Assembly: GCF_020166105.1 (NCBI RefSeq)
Contig: NZ_JAIUJY010000001.1
Span: 620,001-684,000 of the forward strand
Source: Blastococcus sp. LR1
Lineage (GTDB): Bacteria; Actinomycetota; Actinomycetes; Mycobacteriales; Geodermatophilaceae
Length of the DNA stretch: 64,000 bases
Direction: 5' to 3'
The notes under the pieces are model-generated. The model worked only from the letters and a program-made list of their open reading frames with translations. It made no database searches and was not told the DNA's origin. Both the position numbers and the translations under genes were made by a program. The number at the start of each line of letters is the position of its first letter. Within the stretch, counting starts at the first letter, position 1. Positions 47,038-56,993 of the stretch are shown piece by piece.

Positions 47038-47427
47038 CACTGCCCGACGACCAGCCTGCCGTCCGGACTGCCCCACGAGCCGGACCCTACGTCGTCGATG
47101 CGACCGTTGGTGGGCCACCTCCTTCAGCCTCGTCGGTCATACGACGGCGGCGGACGCACTCGATGGCCCGGCGGCAGCCAGAGCCAGCTCTTGGGCGACT
47201 GCGTAGGGGGTTCGGCTGGCGAGATTGCGACTGGCAGCGCTTGCTCAGCGTGGCGGCGGCATTTCGCTGCGTGGGTCGCGGAGGACCTGCCCCGTCGTTG
47301 CCCGTCCGGCGAGGACGTTCAACCATCGGAAGGGATGACGGCAGCGGCTATCCCCCGGTCGAGGCAGACCGCCGCCCACTGAGCCAAGCCGGGAGTGCGA
47401 ACGGCCGATGTACGCGAGGTGAGTGAC
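47038..47427. other. Gap between the GNAT and LOV genes
   Basis: About 390 bases between divergent genes. It should contain both promoters. I see GAGGTGAG before the ATG at 47428 but no clear promoter boxes and no further gene. Part of this gap may belong to a longer GNAT N-terminus. Confidence 0.35.
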
Positions 47428-49671
47428 ATGCAAGCCGCCACGGATGACGGTATCGAGGACATCTTGGCCTCCGGAGACGTGCGCGGCGTCTTCCAGCCGA
47501 TCATCGACCTCGACAGCGGGCAGGTCGTGGCCTATGAAGCCCTCGCTCGCGGTCCCGAGGGTAGTCAGTTGGAGCGGCCCGACGTCATGTTTGCCGCGGC
47601 CCGTGCGGCCGGACGCCTAGCCGAGCTGGACGCCGTCTGCCGCAGCGCTGCTTTCTGCGGCGCGGTCGACTTGGGTCTCCTGGCCCCGCTCACCGTCTTC
47701 GTCAACGTCGAGCCGGAGGTGCTGGACTACGCGCCGTTGGACGACCTGCTGGCCATCGCGGCCAACGCGCCCACCGAGCTGCGCGTGGTCATGGAGATCA
47801 CCGAACGAGCCCTGGCCGCCCGCCCGGCGGAACTGTTGCGCACCGTCGAGAGGGTTCGCGAGCTGGGATGGGGGATCGCGCTGGACGATGTCGGCGCCGA
47901 CTCCATGTCGCTGGCCTTCATGCCGCTGCTGCGCCCGGACGTGGTCAAGCTCGACCTGCGGCTCGTGCAGGAACGGCCCGGGCCGGCGATCGCCGAGATC
48001 ACGAATGCCGTCAACGCCTACGCGGAGCGCAGCGGCGCAAGGGTGCTGGCGGAGGGCATCGAGACCGACGCCCACCTGCGTACCGCGAAGGCGCTCGGGG
48101 CGACCCTGGGCCAGGGGTGGCTGTTCGGTCGTCCCGCTGCGGGGCCCGCGGCCACTTACCCGATCGGCGCGTTGGCGCTGCCGCTGCCGACCGAGGTGTT
48201 GGGGGATGCGAGCGCGTCGCCGTTCGCTGCCCTGCCCGAGGGAACTCTGCTGCGTCGCTCTCCGAAGTCGCTGCTCATCGAGCTGTCCAAGCAGCTGGAG
48301 CGTGAGGGCATGCGACTCGGGGAGACGGCGGTCGTGGCCGCCACGTTCCAGGAGGCCCAGCACTTCACGCCCGCAACGGCCGCCCGCTACCGCGACCTCG
48401 TCGCCCGCACCGGGTTCGTCTGCGCGCTCGGCGAGGATCTTCCCGTCGAGCCCGTGCCGGGGGTCCGCGGCGCTGCGCTGCAGCCGGAGGACCCCGTCCG
48501 TGGCGAGTGGGACCTTGTCGTGCTCGCCCCGCACTTCAGCGCCGCACTACTCGCCCGCGATCTGGGCGACACCGGACCGGACCTGGAACGGACGTTCGAG
48601 TTCGCCCTCACCTACGAGCGGGAGACCGTCGCACGAGCGGCCCGCGCGCTGCTGTCCCGCGTCGCCCCCCGACCCGAAGGCGCCGTGACACAGCCTTCAT
48701 CGCTCGGGGTCGGCCCGACCGGTAGCGCACCGGCCCCGGCCGGCCCGGCAACGACCGAGGAGCTGCTGCACCGGGCGCTGTCGGCCACGACGAGCGGCGT
48801 CACGATCGCCGACATGCGACGGCCGGATGCCCCCCTCGTGTTCGTCAACTCCGCCTTTGAGCAGCTCTCGGGTTTTCGTCTCGAGGAAGTGCTCGGCCGC
48901 AACTGTCGATTCCTCCAGACCGCGGACACCGACGCTGCGGCGGTTGCCCGCATTCGCGATGCCATCGCCCGTGGTGGGGAAATCCGCGAGACCCTGCTCA
49001 ACGTGCGCGGCCCTGAGCGCACGCCGTGGTGGAACGAGATCTACCTGGCCCCGGTGACCGACGAGATGGGCGCCGTCGTCCAGTACATCGGCGTGCAGAA
49101 CGACGTGACCGCGCGGGTCGAGGCCGAGCGCGCGCTCATCGAGGAGCGAGACCGTGCCCGCAGCTACCTGACCCGGATCGAGCAGTTCGCCTTCACCGAC
49201 CCGCTGACCGGCTTGCTCAACCGCCGCCGGCTGGAGGAGCAGGCAGAGGCCATGCTGCTCGACGCCCAGCTCACGGGCTCTGCGCTGGCGCTGCTCTTCG
49301 TGGATCTGAACGGCTTCAAGGCAGTCAACGACCACCTCGGGCACGCGGCTGGAGATGACCTGTTGGTGACCATCGCCGGACGGCTACGGGGACGGCTTCG
49401 GCGCGGCGACCTGCTCGCCCGGCTCGGTGGCGACGAATTTCTCGTGATCCTGCCGGGGCTCGATCCGGCCACGGCGGTAGACGAGGCGGCTCAGGTCGCG
49501 GACGGCCTGACCGCTGCCGTCGCGGAACCTGTGGTGCTCGGCGAGCACCGGGCGACCGTCGGTGCCAGCATCGGGGTGAGCACCAGTCCCGCGGACGGCA
49601 CGCAGTTCGCCGGTCTGCTGCACGTGGCCGACGTGCGCATGTACGAGGTGAAGCGGAGCTCCGCCCGCTAA
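47428..49671 (+). CDS. EAL-DICT-LOV-GGDEF blue-light/c-di-GMP protein
   Basis: 747 residues, no membrane helix. EAL phosphodiesterase domain at 15-240: YEALAR at 36-41, plus EITER, ALDDVGAD, VKLDL and AEGIET metal/catalytic motifs. DICT sensory domain at about 270-412. LOV domain at about 445-565 with GRNCRFLQ, whose Cys493 would form the flavin adduct, and flavin contacts Asn525, Asn536 and Gln557. GGDEF cyclase at 585-747 with an RxxD inhibitory site (658-661) and GGDEF at 667-671. It can both make and break c-di-GMP, with blue light acting most directly on the cyclase. The start is the ATG after GAGGTGAG. Confidence 0.93.
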   Translation: MQAATDDGIEDILASGDVRGVFQPIIDLDSGQVVAYEALARGPEGSQLERPDVMFAAARAAGRLAELDAVCRSAAFCGAVDLGLLAPLTVFVNVEPEVLDYAPLDDLLAIAANAPTELRVVMEITERALAARPAELLRTVERVRELGWGIALDDVGADSMSLAFMPLLRPDVVKLDLRLVQERPGPAIAEITNAVNAYAERSGARVLAEGIETDAHLRTAKALGATLGQGWLFGRPAAGPAATYPIGALALPLPTEVLGDASASPFAALPEGTLLRRSPKSLLIELSKQLEREGMRLGETAVVAATFQEAQHFTPATAARYRDLVARTGFVCALGEDLPVEPVPGVRGAALQPEDPVRGEWDLVVLAPHFSAALLARDLGDTGPDLERTFEFALTYERETVARAARALLSRVAPRPEGAVTQPSSLGVGPTGSAPAPAGPATTEELLHRALSATTSGVTIADMRRPDAPLVFVNSAFEQLSGFRLEEVLGRNCRFLQTADTDAAAVARIRDAIARGGEIRETLLNVRGPERTPWWNEIYLAPVTDEMGAVVQYIGVQNDVTARVEAERALIEERDRARSYLTRIEQFAFTDPLTGLLNRRRLEEQAEAMLLDAQLTGSALALLFVDLNGFKAVNDHLGHAAGDDLLVTIAGRLRGRLRRGDLLARLGGDEFLVILPGLDPATAVDEAAQVADGLTAAVAEPVVLGEHRATVGASIGVSTSPADGTQFAGLLHVADVRMYEVKRSSAR

Positions 49672-49831
49672 CCTCGGGCGTTCCGTCGTTGGCCTCAGCC
49701 AGCTCGTGGCCGTGCAGGAAGATTGCCTCATCCGATGCGCGCGGTGCCAGGGAGTGAACGGCAGTTGCGTGCGTGGGCGCCGTCTCATCCACCGTGCCTG
49801 ACGGCCGCCGATGCACCTCGGCACCCAGGGG

Positions 49832-51385
49832 TCAGGAAGCCATGGCTTCGAAGGCTGCGGCCATGCTTGCCTGCTCCTCCAGAACGTCTCCGATGCGTGC
49901 CTGTACGGCGTCCAGTCGGCCGATGATGTGGCTGGTGGCACCGATGCCGGCGGTGACGGTCTGACTGGTCGCCTGGATTGCGGCGATCTGGTCGGCAACC
50001 CGCTGTGTTGCCTTCGCGGTTTCTCGGGCGAGGTCCTTGACCTCGCTGGCGACGACGGCGAACCCCTTACCGGCCTCCCCGGCGCGGGCGGCCTCGATCG
50101 TGGCGTTGAGTGCCAGCAAGTTGGTCTGCTCCGCGATGCCGGAGATGATCCGGATGACCTCGCCGATGGCCGTCGACGCCTGGGTGAGGGCGTCGACCTC
50201 GTCGCTCATGGTGGAGGCCTGCGTCACCGCCTGCTCGGCGACCCGGCCGGCCTCCCCAGCCGCGTCTCGCAGCCGGGCGACGGTGTCCAGCAGATCCCGG
50301 GCACTGTCGGCCGAGGACTCCGTGCGGCGCAGCACGTCCAGCCGCTGGGAGACCAGTTGCTGGACATTGCGCAGCGCAGCGGCCCGCGACTCGGACAGCT
50401 CGATCGTCTCGGTGACGAAGAAGTCCATCGTGCCGATCACCCGCCCGCCGACTACCAGGGGGAAACACACGCCTGAGCGGACCCCGGCGCGCTGCGCGGC
50501 AGGAGCGCGCACGCAGTCGGTCACCTCGGCCAGATCGCGGACGAAGTACAGGTCTCGCGCCCGCCACGCCCGGCCCGACAGCCCGACGCCTTCAGCGAAA
50601 CTGGCGGCCAGGGTGACCTCACGAAATTCCTCGCCGGCGGAGCCGGACTCCTGCTGGAAGCGCAGCAGCTGCGCGTCCTCATCAAGCTTCCAGTAGGAGC
50701 CGTAGGCCCAGCCGAAGGCGGTACGCACGGTGTCCAGTGCCACTCGTAGCGCCGCCTCAGCGGTCCCGGCGGACCCGATCTCGGTGACCACGGCGGTAAC
50801 GGCGGCCCGATCGTCGAGAGTTTCCCGCAGCGCGGCCTTGTCCAGGGCGGCGCGCCGTGCGTGGGCCACGAGCCGGTCCAGCGCCTCCCACTTCTCTTGA
50901 CGGGCACCGGCGAAGGTCATCGACCCAGCGTTGTAGTACTCCTTCAACGCCACCACCCGACCATCCTCGATCACCGGGACGAGCACTCCGTGCGTCGCCC
51001 CGGCGGCCTGCGCAGCCTGCCACCGCAGACACTCCGACGGATTGCTGCTGGCGTCCGTCAGCACCACCCGGCGCGTCCTGATCGCCTCGCCGCCGAACCC
51101 ATCTCCTGCCCGGAGACGCTCCACCCGCCGGCCGCCGAAGCTAGCCATCCCACCCGACAGCGGGCCCGACTCGCCCACCATGTGGAAGGCCCCGGCGTCG
51201 TCGGCCATCCACACCGCCCCGTAGCCGAGACCGAGAGCAGCCACCAGGGTTGCCCCCACGGTCTTAAATGCCGCGGTCCGATCTCGAACGCCGTCGAGGG
51301 CAGCGATCACCTTCTCGACCGCCTCCACGTCGCGTGGCATCTCAACGGCTGACGGGCCCGCACTGACCTGAGGACGACGACGCAT
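49832..51385 (-). CDS. Soluble GAF-GAF-MCP signalling protein
   Basis: 517 residues from the ATG at 51385, which has GGGAG upstream; an in-frame extension to 51547 is not protein-like. Two GAF domains (about 30-170, 180-330) precede a methyl-accepting signalling domain (about 345-517) with the conserved hairpin tip [20 protein letters not shown]. No membrane helix or HAMP is present, so this is a cytoplasmic receptor. The C-terminus is shorter than usual. The tip would contact CheA/CheW, encoded elsewhere. The GAF ligand is unknown. Confidence 0.9.
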   Translation of the reverse strand: MRRRPQVSAGPSAVEMPRDVEAVEKVIAALDGVRDRTAAFKTVGATLVAALGLGYGAVWMADDAGAFHMVGESGPLSGGMASFGGRRVERLRAGDGFGGEAIRTRRVVLTDASSNPSECLRWQAAQAAGATHGVLVPVIEDGRVVALKEYYNAGSMTFAGARQEKWEALDRLVAHARRAALDKAALRETLDDRAAVTAVVTEIGSAGTAEAALRVALDTVRTAFGWAYGSYWKLDEDAQLLRFQQESGSAGEEFREVTLAASFAEGVGLSGRAWRARDLYFVRDLAEVTDCVRAPAAQRAGVRSGVCFPLVVGGRVIGTMDFFVTETIELSESRAAALRNVQQLVSQRLDVLRRTESSADSARDLLDTVARLRDAAGEAGRVAEQAVTQASTMSDEVDALTQASTAIGEVIRIISGIAEQTNLLALNATIEAARAGEAGKGFAVVASEVKDLARETAKATQRVADQIAAIQATSQTVTAGIGATSHIIGRLDAVQARIGDVLEEQASMAAAFEAMAS

Positions 51386-51652
51386 CGAATTCTCCCGCAA
51401 AGCTTGGCGACGGGTCGCACGACAGCAGCAGCGCAGCCGAATCGCCCCGAACGCTTGGTAGTTCCAGCTGGTCATCGGCGACCACGGCTGGAGCTCAAGT
51501 CGAACTGCACCCGCCCGACACATATCACCATGTCGCGTTCGCGCCACGACGTTGCACGAGCGCGAATGTGCTGATCGGCGGGTGGCGAAGGGCCGTATCA
51601 GACGCCAGCAGGTTCTGGCCGCGAGCTGGGCAGTTGTCGGTTCGCCGATCCG

Positions 51653-52102
51653 CTACCGGCGGTACGCCGAGCACCAGCATGGGCTCGACAACTTTACGGA
51701 TCCGTGGCGGGCGTCCGTGCGGATGGCCGATCCCTGCGCCGGACCCGAGCCATCAACAGGAGGGGTTCGGACGAGGTCTGCGAGCCCGGCCAACCGCAGC
51801 AACCGCGTCAGCCAGGGGCTCGGGTCGAGCAGCCGCATCCCGAACCCGCGATCGCGCGCAAGGGCGCCGGCACGCGCCAGCGCACGAAGTCCCTCCACAT
51901 CGCAGAAGGTCAGCTTCGCCACGTCGACCACCAGCGTGCACCGGGTGGTGCGCGTCAGCGCCGCGACGGCGTCCGTCATGCGCTCCGCGCAGAAGCGGTC
52001 GAGCTCGCCGGCCAGCCGAGCAAGACCCGCCTGCGGGTCGACCGTCAGCGTCAGCGGCTGCAGGACGGATTGAGGCCACTGGAGGCCAGTTGGTGGTTGC
52101 AC
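51653..52102 (-). CDS. STAS-domain anti-sigma factor antagonist
   Basis: 149 residues from the GTG at 52102 with GGGAGAG upstream. A STAS fold is visible: LTLTVDPQAGLARLAGELDR, the central strand TLVVDVAKLTFCDVEGLRAL and helix ALARDRGFGMRLLDP. At the position where SpoIIAA-type antagonists have the phosphorylated Ser (DSSG), it has DVEG, so partner-switching by phosphorylation is doubtful. The C-terminal 30 residues are variable. It resembles standalone STAS proteins common in Geodermatophilaceae. Confidence 0.8.
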   Translation of the reverse strand: MQPPTGLQWPQSVLQPLTLTVDPQAGLARLAGELDRFCAERMTDAVAALTRTTRCTLVVDVAKLTFCDVEGLRALARAGALARDRGFGMRLLDPSPWLTRLLRLAGLADLVRTPPVDGSGPAQGSAIRTDARHGSVKLSSPCWCSAYRR

Positions 52103-52667
52103 TGCACTCTCCCGGCGAGCACGAAGATCGGCGGCGCAATCGCATCGCCGCGCCCACATTCGTGAAGCCCGGCCGGTGGTTCGACCAGTTGACGCTCCGG
52201 ATCTATGCCGAGACAGCACCGTCTTCAAACCCACTGCCCCTTCCGCGCGTGGCGTACGAGGACTCCCCGCCTCGCGCACCGACCATCACGCCTCGGGGAG
52301 GACACCGCCGACACAACGGTGCCGTCCAACTCTGTTAGTTGAGGCGGCCTGGTCAGGACCCGATGCGCCATGCGGTCGCTGCTGTCGTCGGAAGACGCTT
52401 GAGTCTTGGCGGCCCGGAGCCAAATCATGACCGCGCTGCTCTCAGCGGCCATGCTGCGCACCAACGCGCGGCCGGAGCGAGAACCGGTGTCGGGCCCGCC
52501 CGCGCTGCAGTGCAGTTCGCGACGGGGGTAGTAGCACCACGTCCCGATGGCGTGGAACCAAGCGGCTGTAGCCATCGACCGCATCGGCTGGGGTGGTGGA
52601 ACCACGAAAGGGTCCGGCACGCCGCTCCAGCGGCGTCGCGGACCACTGACCGGGCCACGGTGAGCGC
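52103..52667. other. Gap between the STAS and DUF1059 genes
   Basis: These 565 bases include the upstream region of the leftward STAS gene. Open frames on both strands lack motifs and ribosome sites. I see no supported gene or RNA. Confidence 0.35.
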
Positions 52668-52850
52668 TTACGCGACCGAACGGATGACGGCCCGAATTCG
52701 CGAAATCAGGTCGTCCGACATCTGCGGCTCGGTGAGCCCGTGGTCGTGCTGCGCGTGAACGGTGCAGACCGCCAACAACTCTTCCTCGCTGCTGACACGG
52801 AAGCTGGCGCCACAGCCAGGCACGACGTCGCCGCAGGCATATTCCTTCAT
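52668..52850 (-). CDS. DUF1059 family protein
   Basis: 60 residues with the family pattern: MKEYACGDVVPGCGASFRVS, then EEELLAVCTVHAQHDHGL and a C-terminal ISRIRAVIRSV helix. The conserved C-G-x(4)-G-C and H-x-x-x-x-H residues suggest a small metal site. Function unknown. It follows the EAL gene by 4 nt and is probably co-transcribed with it. Confidence 0.9.
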   Translation of the reverse strand: MKEYACGDVVPGCGASFRVSSEEELLAVCTVHAQHDHGLTEPQMSDDLISRIRAVIRSVA

Positions 52851-52854
52851 TGCC

Positions 52855-54099
52855 CTACTCCTCAGTCCTCACCGCAGCGCCGACCAGCCGCAGCTCTCGG
52901 TCTGGACTATCGGCACTCGCAGGCGCACTCGTGAGCTGAGCGAGACGCAACATCATGCGTTCGGGGCGGACGATGCCGGCGTAGCCGCCGAAGCTGTCCT
53001 CGCACACCACCGGGTCGAACCGCGTACCTGTCGGACGAGTCATGGCGCGCGTCGCCACGTCGGCGACGTCGGCGTCAGCGGAAGCCCGCAGGCTCACGGA
53101 GAGGACGTGGGTCTCACCGGGGGAATCGCCGCTTCGCAGCTGGCGGCGGACCAGGCAGACTGCCCGGTCGTTCCGGTCCAGTACCGCGACGAACTCCAGA
53201 CTTGGATCGGCGCAGAAGACGGTCGGAACCTGGCCCAGGTCGGAGTCGCTGATAGCCGTGGTCCGCTCCACCAAGCTGGCGATGCGGTCGACCCGGCTCC
53301 GGTCATCGGCAAGAGCGCGGATCCGCTCCCCCAGCTCGGGGGCCAGGCTGGTCCAAGTCGGTGACGGGCGACCGAACAGCCAGCCCTGCCCGAGCGGCAC
53401 GCCCATGCGGATGAACGCCTCGAGCTCCTCCGGGCGCTCGATACCTTCGGCGATGAGCGCGGCGTCGAGACGGCCGGCATAGCTACCCAGCAGCTCAGCA
53501 AGGGCCAGCTTTACCTCGTCACGATCGGCGTGGTCCACGAGCGCCCGATCGATCTTCACCAGTTCCGGGCGGACCAGAGCCAACTGCTGAAGACCGGAGT
53601 AGCCAGATCCCGCGTCGTCCAAAGCCACTGTCGCACCGACGGCGCGCAGCCGATCGAGGAGCGCAGTGAGCCGCGCGTGATCGTCGACCTGGACGTGCTC
53701 GGTCAGCTCCAGCACCAGCCGGCTGAGGTCAGGCGCCGCCGCAAGGACGTCGGCCAGCTCTGGTTGATGCATCAGGTGCGGACTGATGTTGACGGTGAGG
53801 AAACAGCCCGCGGGCAGTCGGTCCCGGGCCGCGATGGCTGCGGTCACGACCCTTGCTTCGAGCTGAGCGGCGAGGCCCAATCGGTCGGCGGCCGCGAACC
53901 ACACGTCGGGGGAAGCAGTCGGAGGGCCCGCGAAACGGGACAACGCCTCGTATCCAGCGACGACGCCGCGCCGAAGGTCGATGATGGGTTGAAACACGAG
54001 GGTCGGCTGGTCCGGGTCACCGAGCACCTTGTCGATGGCTGCGCGCCACACCGCATCACCCGACCTTCCCGGTGCAACGGCTTCGATCGTGCCCTCCAT
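52855..54099 (-). CDS. EAL-domain phosphodiesterase with CBS-like C-terminal domain
   Basis: 414 residues, soluble. EAL domain (about 30-265) with YEALSR (50-55), VNISPHL, LELTEH, ALDDAGSGYS, VKIDRALV and AEGIE, so all residues for c-di-GMP hydrolysis appear intact. The C-terminal 150 residues (PTVFCADPSLEFVAVLDRND, GTRFDPVVCEDSFGGYAGIV) resemble the paired CBS-like sensory module seen in some EAL proteins. GGAGG lies 9 nt before the ATG. It pairs with DUF1059 downstream and adds to the c-di-GMP enzymes in this region. Confidence 0.9.
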   Translation of the reverse strand: MEGTIEAVAPGRSGDAVWRAAIDKVLGDPDQPTLVFQPIIDLRRGVVAGYEALSRFAGPPTASPDVWFAAADRLGLAAQLEARVVTAAIAARDRLPAGCFLTVNISPHLMHQPELADVLAAAPDLSRLVLELTEHVQVDDHARLTALLDRLRAVGATVALDDAGSGYSGLQQLALVRPELVKIDRALVDHADRDEVKLALAELLGSYAGRLDAALIAEGIERPEELEAFIRMGVPLGQGWLFGRPSPTWTSLAPELGERIRALADDRSRVDRIASLVERTTAISDSDLGQVPTVFCADPSLEFVAVLDRNDRAVCLVRRQLRSGDSPGETHVLSVSLRASADADVADVATRAMTRPTGTRFDPVVCEDSFGGYAGIVRPERMMLRLAQLTSAPASADSPDRELRLVGAAVRTEE

Positions 54100-54424
54100 G
54101 CCTTAGCGCCTCCGTTTGCTGAATCGGACAGCGCACCTCGTCGGTGCAGTCCCTCTCGATATCGACAATGCGGTCGCTGAGCTTGACGACGACACAGCTG
54201 ACCACCCCATCGAGTCAGGCACCGGCGCTGCCGACGGTCCGCAGCGGTTACTGATCGCACTCGCTGCATCGGGTGGGGGCAACACCGTCGGCCGAGACAG
54301 GTGCCGCCCAAGTCAATTGGACGCAAGGCGGTTTCGAGTCAACTCCCCGAACGAGGTCCCGATGTTCAAGGCGACCTCCGGATGCAGGTCGCCTTCGCCG
54401 TCAGGGCGAGTTCGGCGACGGCGG
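54100..54424. other. Divergent gap between EAL and MCP genes
   Basis: These 325 bases separate two divergent signalling genes and must contain both promoters. A frame open through most of the gap leads into the MCP gene but is not protein-like. No clear promoter boxes or palindromes are seen. Confidence 0.3.
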
Positions 54425-56065
54425 ATGGATAGCCCTTCTCTTCGTGTGAGGCTCTCCGTGATCTCGCTTCTCCGCCGACTGCGTCTCGGGCCGCGGCTGA
54501 CGATCGCCTTCGCTGTTGTCCTGCTGCTCCTGGGCGGGGTACTGGCCGTCGGCATGCTCACCGCCGCGCGTCAGGACGCGGCGGCCGAGGCCATGGAGCG
54601 GGAGGAGCGTCTGGTCTCGGTGGCCCATGAGGCGAAGTTCGGCTCGGCCGACTTCAACGGCTGGCAGACGGCGTACGCGCTCGACGCCGTGCTGGGCAAC
54701 CCGCTACTCGACGAGACAGGGTCGCGACAGTCGTTTCTGCTCTCCACCGCGGGCTTCGAGCAGAGCTTGCGACGGATGGCGGACATGAGCCACACCGATG
54801 CTGTCGACGAGCACCTGGTGACGCTCGGCAACTTGTACGACCAATTCATGGCCCTCGACCAGCAGATCGCTTCTGATTACCAGTCCGGTGACGCGCAGCG
54901 GTTCCAGCGAGCCACCGAGGCGGTGCTCGGGCGAGCGATCGAGCTGTTCGACGCCATGGCGGGAGAGGTCCAGACGCTGGTCGACACCGCCGAGGCAGAC
55001 TTCGCGGCCGCCCGAGAGGATGCTGAGGCGGCGCGTCGCGACGGCGAACTGCTGATGTGGCTGATCGGTGGGGCCGCGCTCGTCATCGCAGCAGCGGTGG
55101 GCTTGGGCATCACTCGGTCGCTCACCGGACCGGTGAGCGCCGTACGTGAACGGCTGGACCTCCTCGCGGACGGGGACCTGGCGACGCCGCTCGAGGTGGG
55201 CGGCCGCGATGAGCTCGGTGACATGGCTCGCTCCTTGCACCGAACCCTGGGCACCCTGGCGGCGGCGATCACGGAGATCTCCGCCGGAGCCGTAACCTTG
55301 TCCGCCGCCGGCGAAGAGCTGACCGCGACTTCAGCGCAGCTCACCACGACCGCAGAACGCTCGGCAAACCAGTCCGGCATGGTCGCGGCCACCGCCGAGC
55401 AGGTGGCGGCCTCGGTGCAGACTGTCGCCGCCGGTACCGAGGAGATGGGCGCCAGCATCCGCGAGATCGCCAGCAACGCGGCTGGTGCTACCGAGGTGGC
55501 CAATCAGGCTGTCACCATGGCGGCCGACACCACCTCTGCGGTCGCCCGGCTCGGGGCTTCGTCGGCTGAGGTCGGCAACGTGGTCAAGGTCATCACCTCG
55601 ATCGCCGAGCAGACCAACCTGCTGGCGCTTAACGCCACCATCGAGGCCGCGCGCGCCGGCGAGGCCGGCAAGGGCTTCGCCGTGGTCGCCAATGAGGTCA
55701 AGGAATTGGCTCAGGAGACGGCGAAGGCCACCGAGGACATTGTCGTCCGGGTAGCGGCCATCCAGACCGACACAACCGCAGCAGTGGCGGCGATCTCCTC
55801 GATCAGCGACATCATCGGGCACATCAGCGACCGACAGACCACCATCGCCTCCGCGGTGGAAGAGCAGACGGCCACCACCAATGAGATGAGCCGGAGCGTC
55901 GCCGAGGCAGCCACCGGAGCCAGCCGGATCGCTGGGACTGTCGCCGAGGTCGCGGCGGCTGCGCAGGAGGCGACCCAAGGGGCCAGCGGCACAGCCTTGG
56001 CCGCGAACGAGCTGTCCCGCATGGCCGGTGAGCTTCAGCAACTCGTCGGCCGTTTCCGCTGCTGA
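54425..56065 (+). CDS. Membrane methyl-accepting chemotaxis protein
   Basis: 546 residues from the ATG at 54425; a GTG at 54459 with GAGG 8 nt upstream is a good alternative. TM1 is about 22-42 ([19 protein letters not shown]), then a periplasmic four-helix-bundle-like domain, TM2 about 215-235 ([17 protein letters not shown]), HAMP, and a methyl-accepting domain with the tip [20 protein letters not shown], identical to the soluble receptor at 49832. It signals to CheA/CheW encoded elsewhere. The ligand is unknown. Confidence 0.93.
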   Translation: MDSPSLRVRLSVISLLRRLRLGPRLTIAFAVVLLLLGGVLAVGMLTAARQDAAAEAMEREERLVSVAHEAKFGSADFNGWQTAYALDAVLGNPLLDETGSRQSFLLSTAGFEQSLRRMADMSHTDAVDEHLVTLGNLYDQFMALDQQIASDYQSGDAQRFQRATEAVLGRAIELFDAMAGEVQTLVDTAEADFAAAREDAEAARRDGELLMWLIGGAALVIAAAVGLGITRSLTGPVSAVRERLDLLADGDLATPLEVGGRDELGDMARSLHRTLGTLAAAITEISAGAVTLSAAGEELTATSAQLTTTAERSANQSGMVAATAEQVAASVQTVAAGTEEMGASIREIASNAAGATEVANQAVTMAADTTSAVARLGASSAEVGNVVKVITSIAEQTNLLALNATIEAARAGEAGKGFAVVANEVKELAQETAKATEDIVVRVAAIQTDTTAAVAAISSISDIIGHISDRQTTIASAVEEQTATTNEMSRSVAEAATGASRIAGTVAEVAAAAQEATQGASGTALAANELSRMAGELQQLVGRFRC

Positions 56066-56450
56066 CTGCCTCCACGAGGGGGCCTGATGAAGAGCGTTGA
56101 GCCGGCGATGCGGCCTCGCATCGGCCCACAGCTCGGAGCCGCAACCTCTGCCACACCCAGTCCCCGAGCCGCCACGGCGACGAGTCACTGCGTCATGGCA
56201 GGGGCGCGGATCGGCGCGCTCGTCGTCATCAGCGCACGGTGGCGACCGCAACCTGACGCAGGCGAGAAGAGGCCGGAGCTCGGACGGCTGCCGACCCCGA
56301 TGGCGGTCGTCCGTGCTGACGCCGGGCACACGGTCAACCGCGGCCGCATCGCCGACCACGACAATCACGGTTGACGGGCGCCCTTCCGAGGTCGAGGCGA
56401 ATTTGGGATCCAGGGGTGTGGCACCGGCGGCGTTGCCGGACACAAGCAGG
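56066..56450. other. Gap before the sigma factor gene
   Basis: These 385 bases follow the MCP gene and precede the sigma factor. An in-frame upstream extension of the sigma gene covers most of it, but its sequence is Arg/Pro-rich and unlike region 2 of a sigma factor. The sigma promoter is expected here; none is recognisable. Confidence 0.3.
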
Positions 56451-56993
56451 ATGATGAGTAGCGACGAGGCGTTCGCCGACACATACCGGATCCACCATGC
56501 TGCGGTCTGCCGGTACGTCGCGCGGCGGCTGGGGTCCGCGCCGGACAACGAAGTGCACGACATCGCCTCCGAGGTCTTCGCTACCGCGTGGCGGCGGCGG
56601 GCCGTCGTACCTCCGGAGCCGTTGCCTTGGCTCTACGGTGTGGCCCGGCGGGTGCTGGCCAACGAACGCCGGGCGGCAGAGCGCCGGCGACGCCTGGTTG
56701 ACCGGCTCTTCACACAAGCGCCCGACCTCGTCGCGGGCGCCGTGGACGCCGACCGGCCCGTGATCCTCGACGCCTTGGACCGGCTCTCCCCCGCCGATCG
56801 CGAGGTGCTCGCGCTGGCAGCGTGGGAGGCCCTCGGACCCGCCGACATCGCTGTCGTGCTGCGGTGCTCGCGTTCAGCGGCCTCCATGCGGCTGCACCGG
56901 GCCCGCGTCCGTCTTCGCGAGGCGATGTCCGAGCTCGACCCACCACCGAGGACTGCCGTCCACCACGATCTCACCCCGGAGTCGATCCCGTGA
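56451..56993 (+). CDS. ECF-like RNA polymerase sigma-70 family factor
   Basis: 180 residues from tandem ATGs at 56451/56454. Region 2 is HHAAVCRYVARRLGSAPDNE and the core-binding EVFATAWRRRAVVP with PLPWLYGVARRVLANERR. Region 4 is LDRLSPADREVLALAAWEAL, then PADIAVVLRCSRSAASMRLH. It would direct RNA polymerase to a small regulon. Its stop overlaps the next gene by 4 nt (GTGA), and that membrane-anchored product is probably its regulator. Confidence 0.9.
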   Translation: MMSSDEAFADTYRIHHAAVCRYVARRLGSAPDNEVHDIASEVFATAWRRRAVVPPEPLPWLYGVARRVLANERRAAERRRRLVDRLFTQAPDLVAGAVDADRPVILDALDRLSPADREVLALAAWEALGPADIAVVLRCSRSAASMRLHRARVRLREAMSELDPPPRTAVHHDLTPESIP

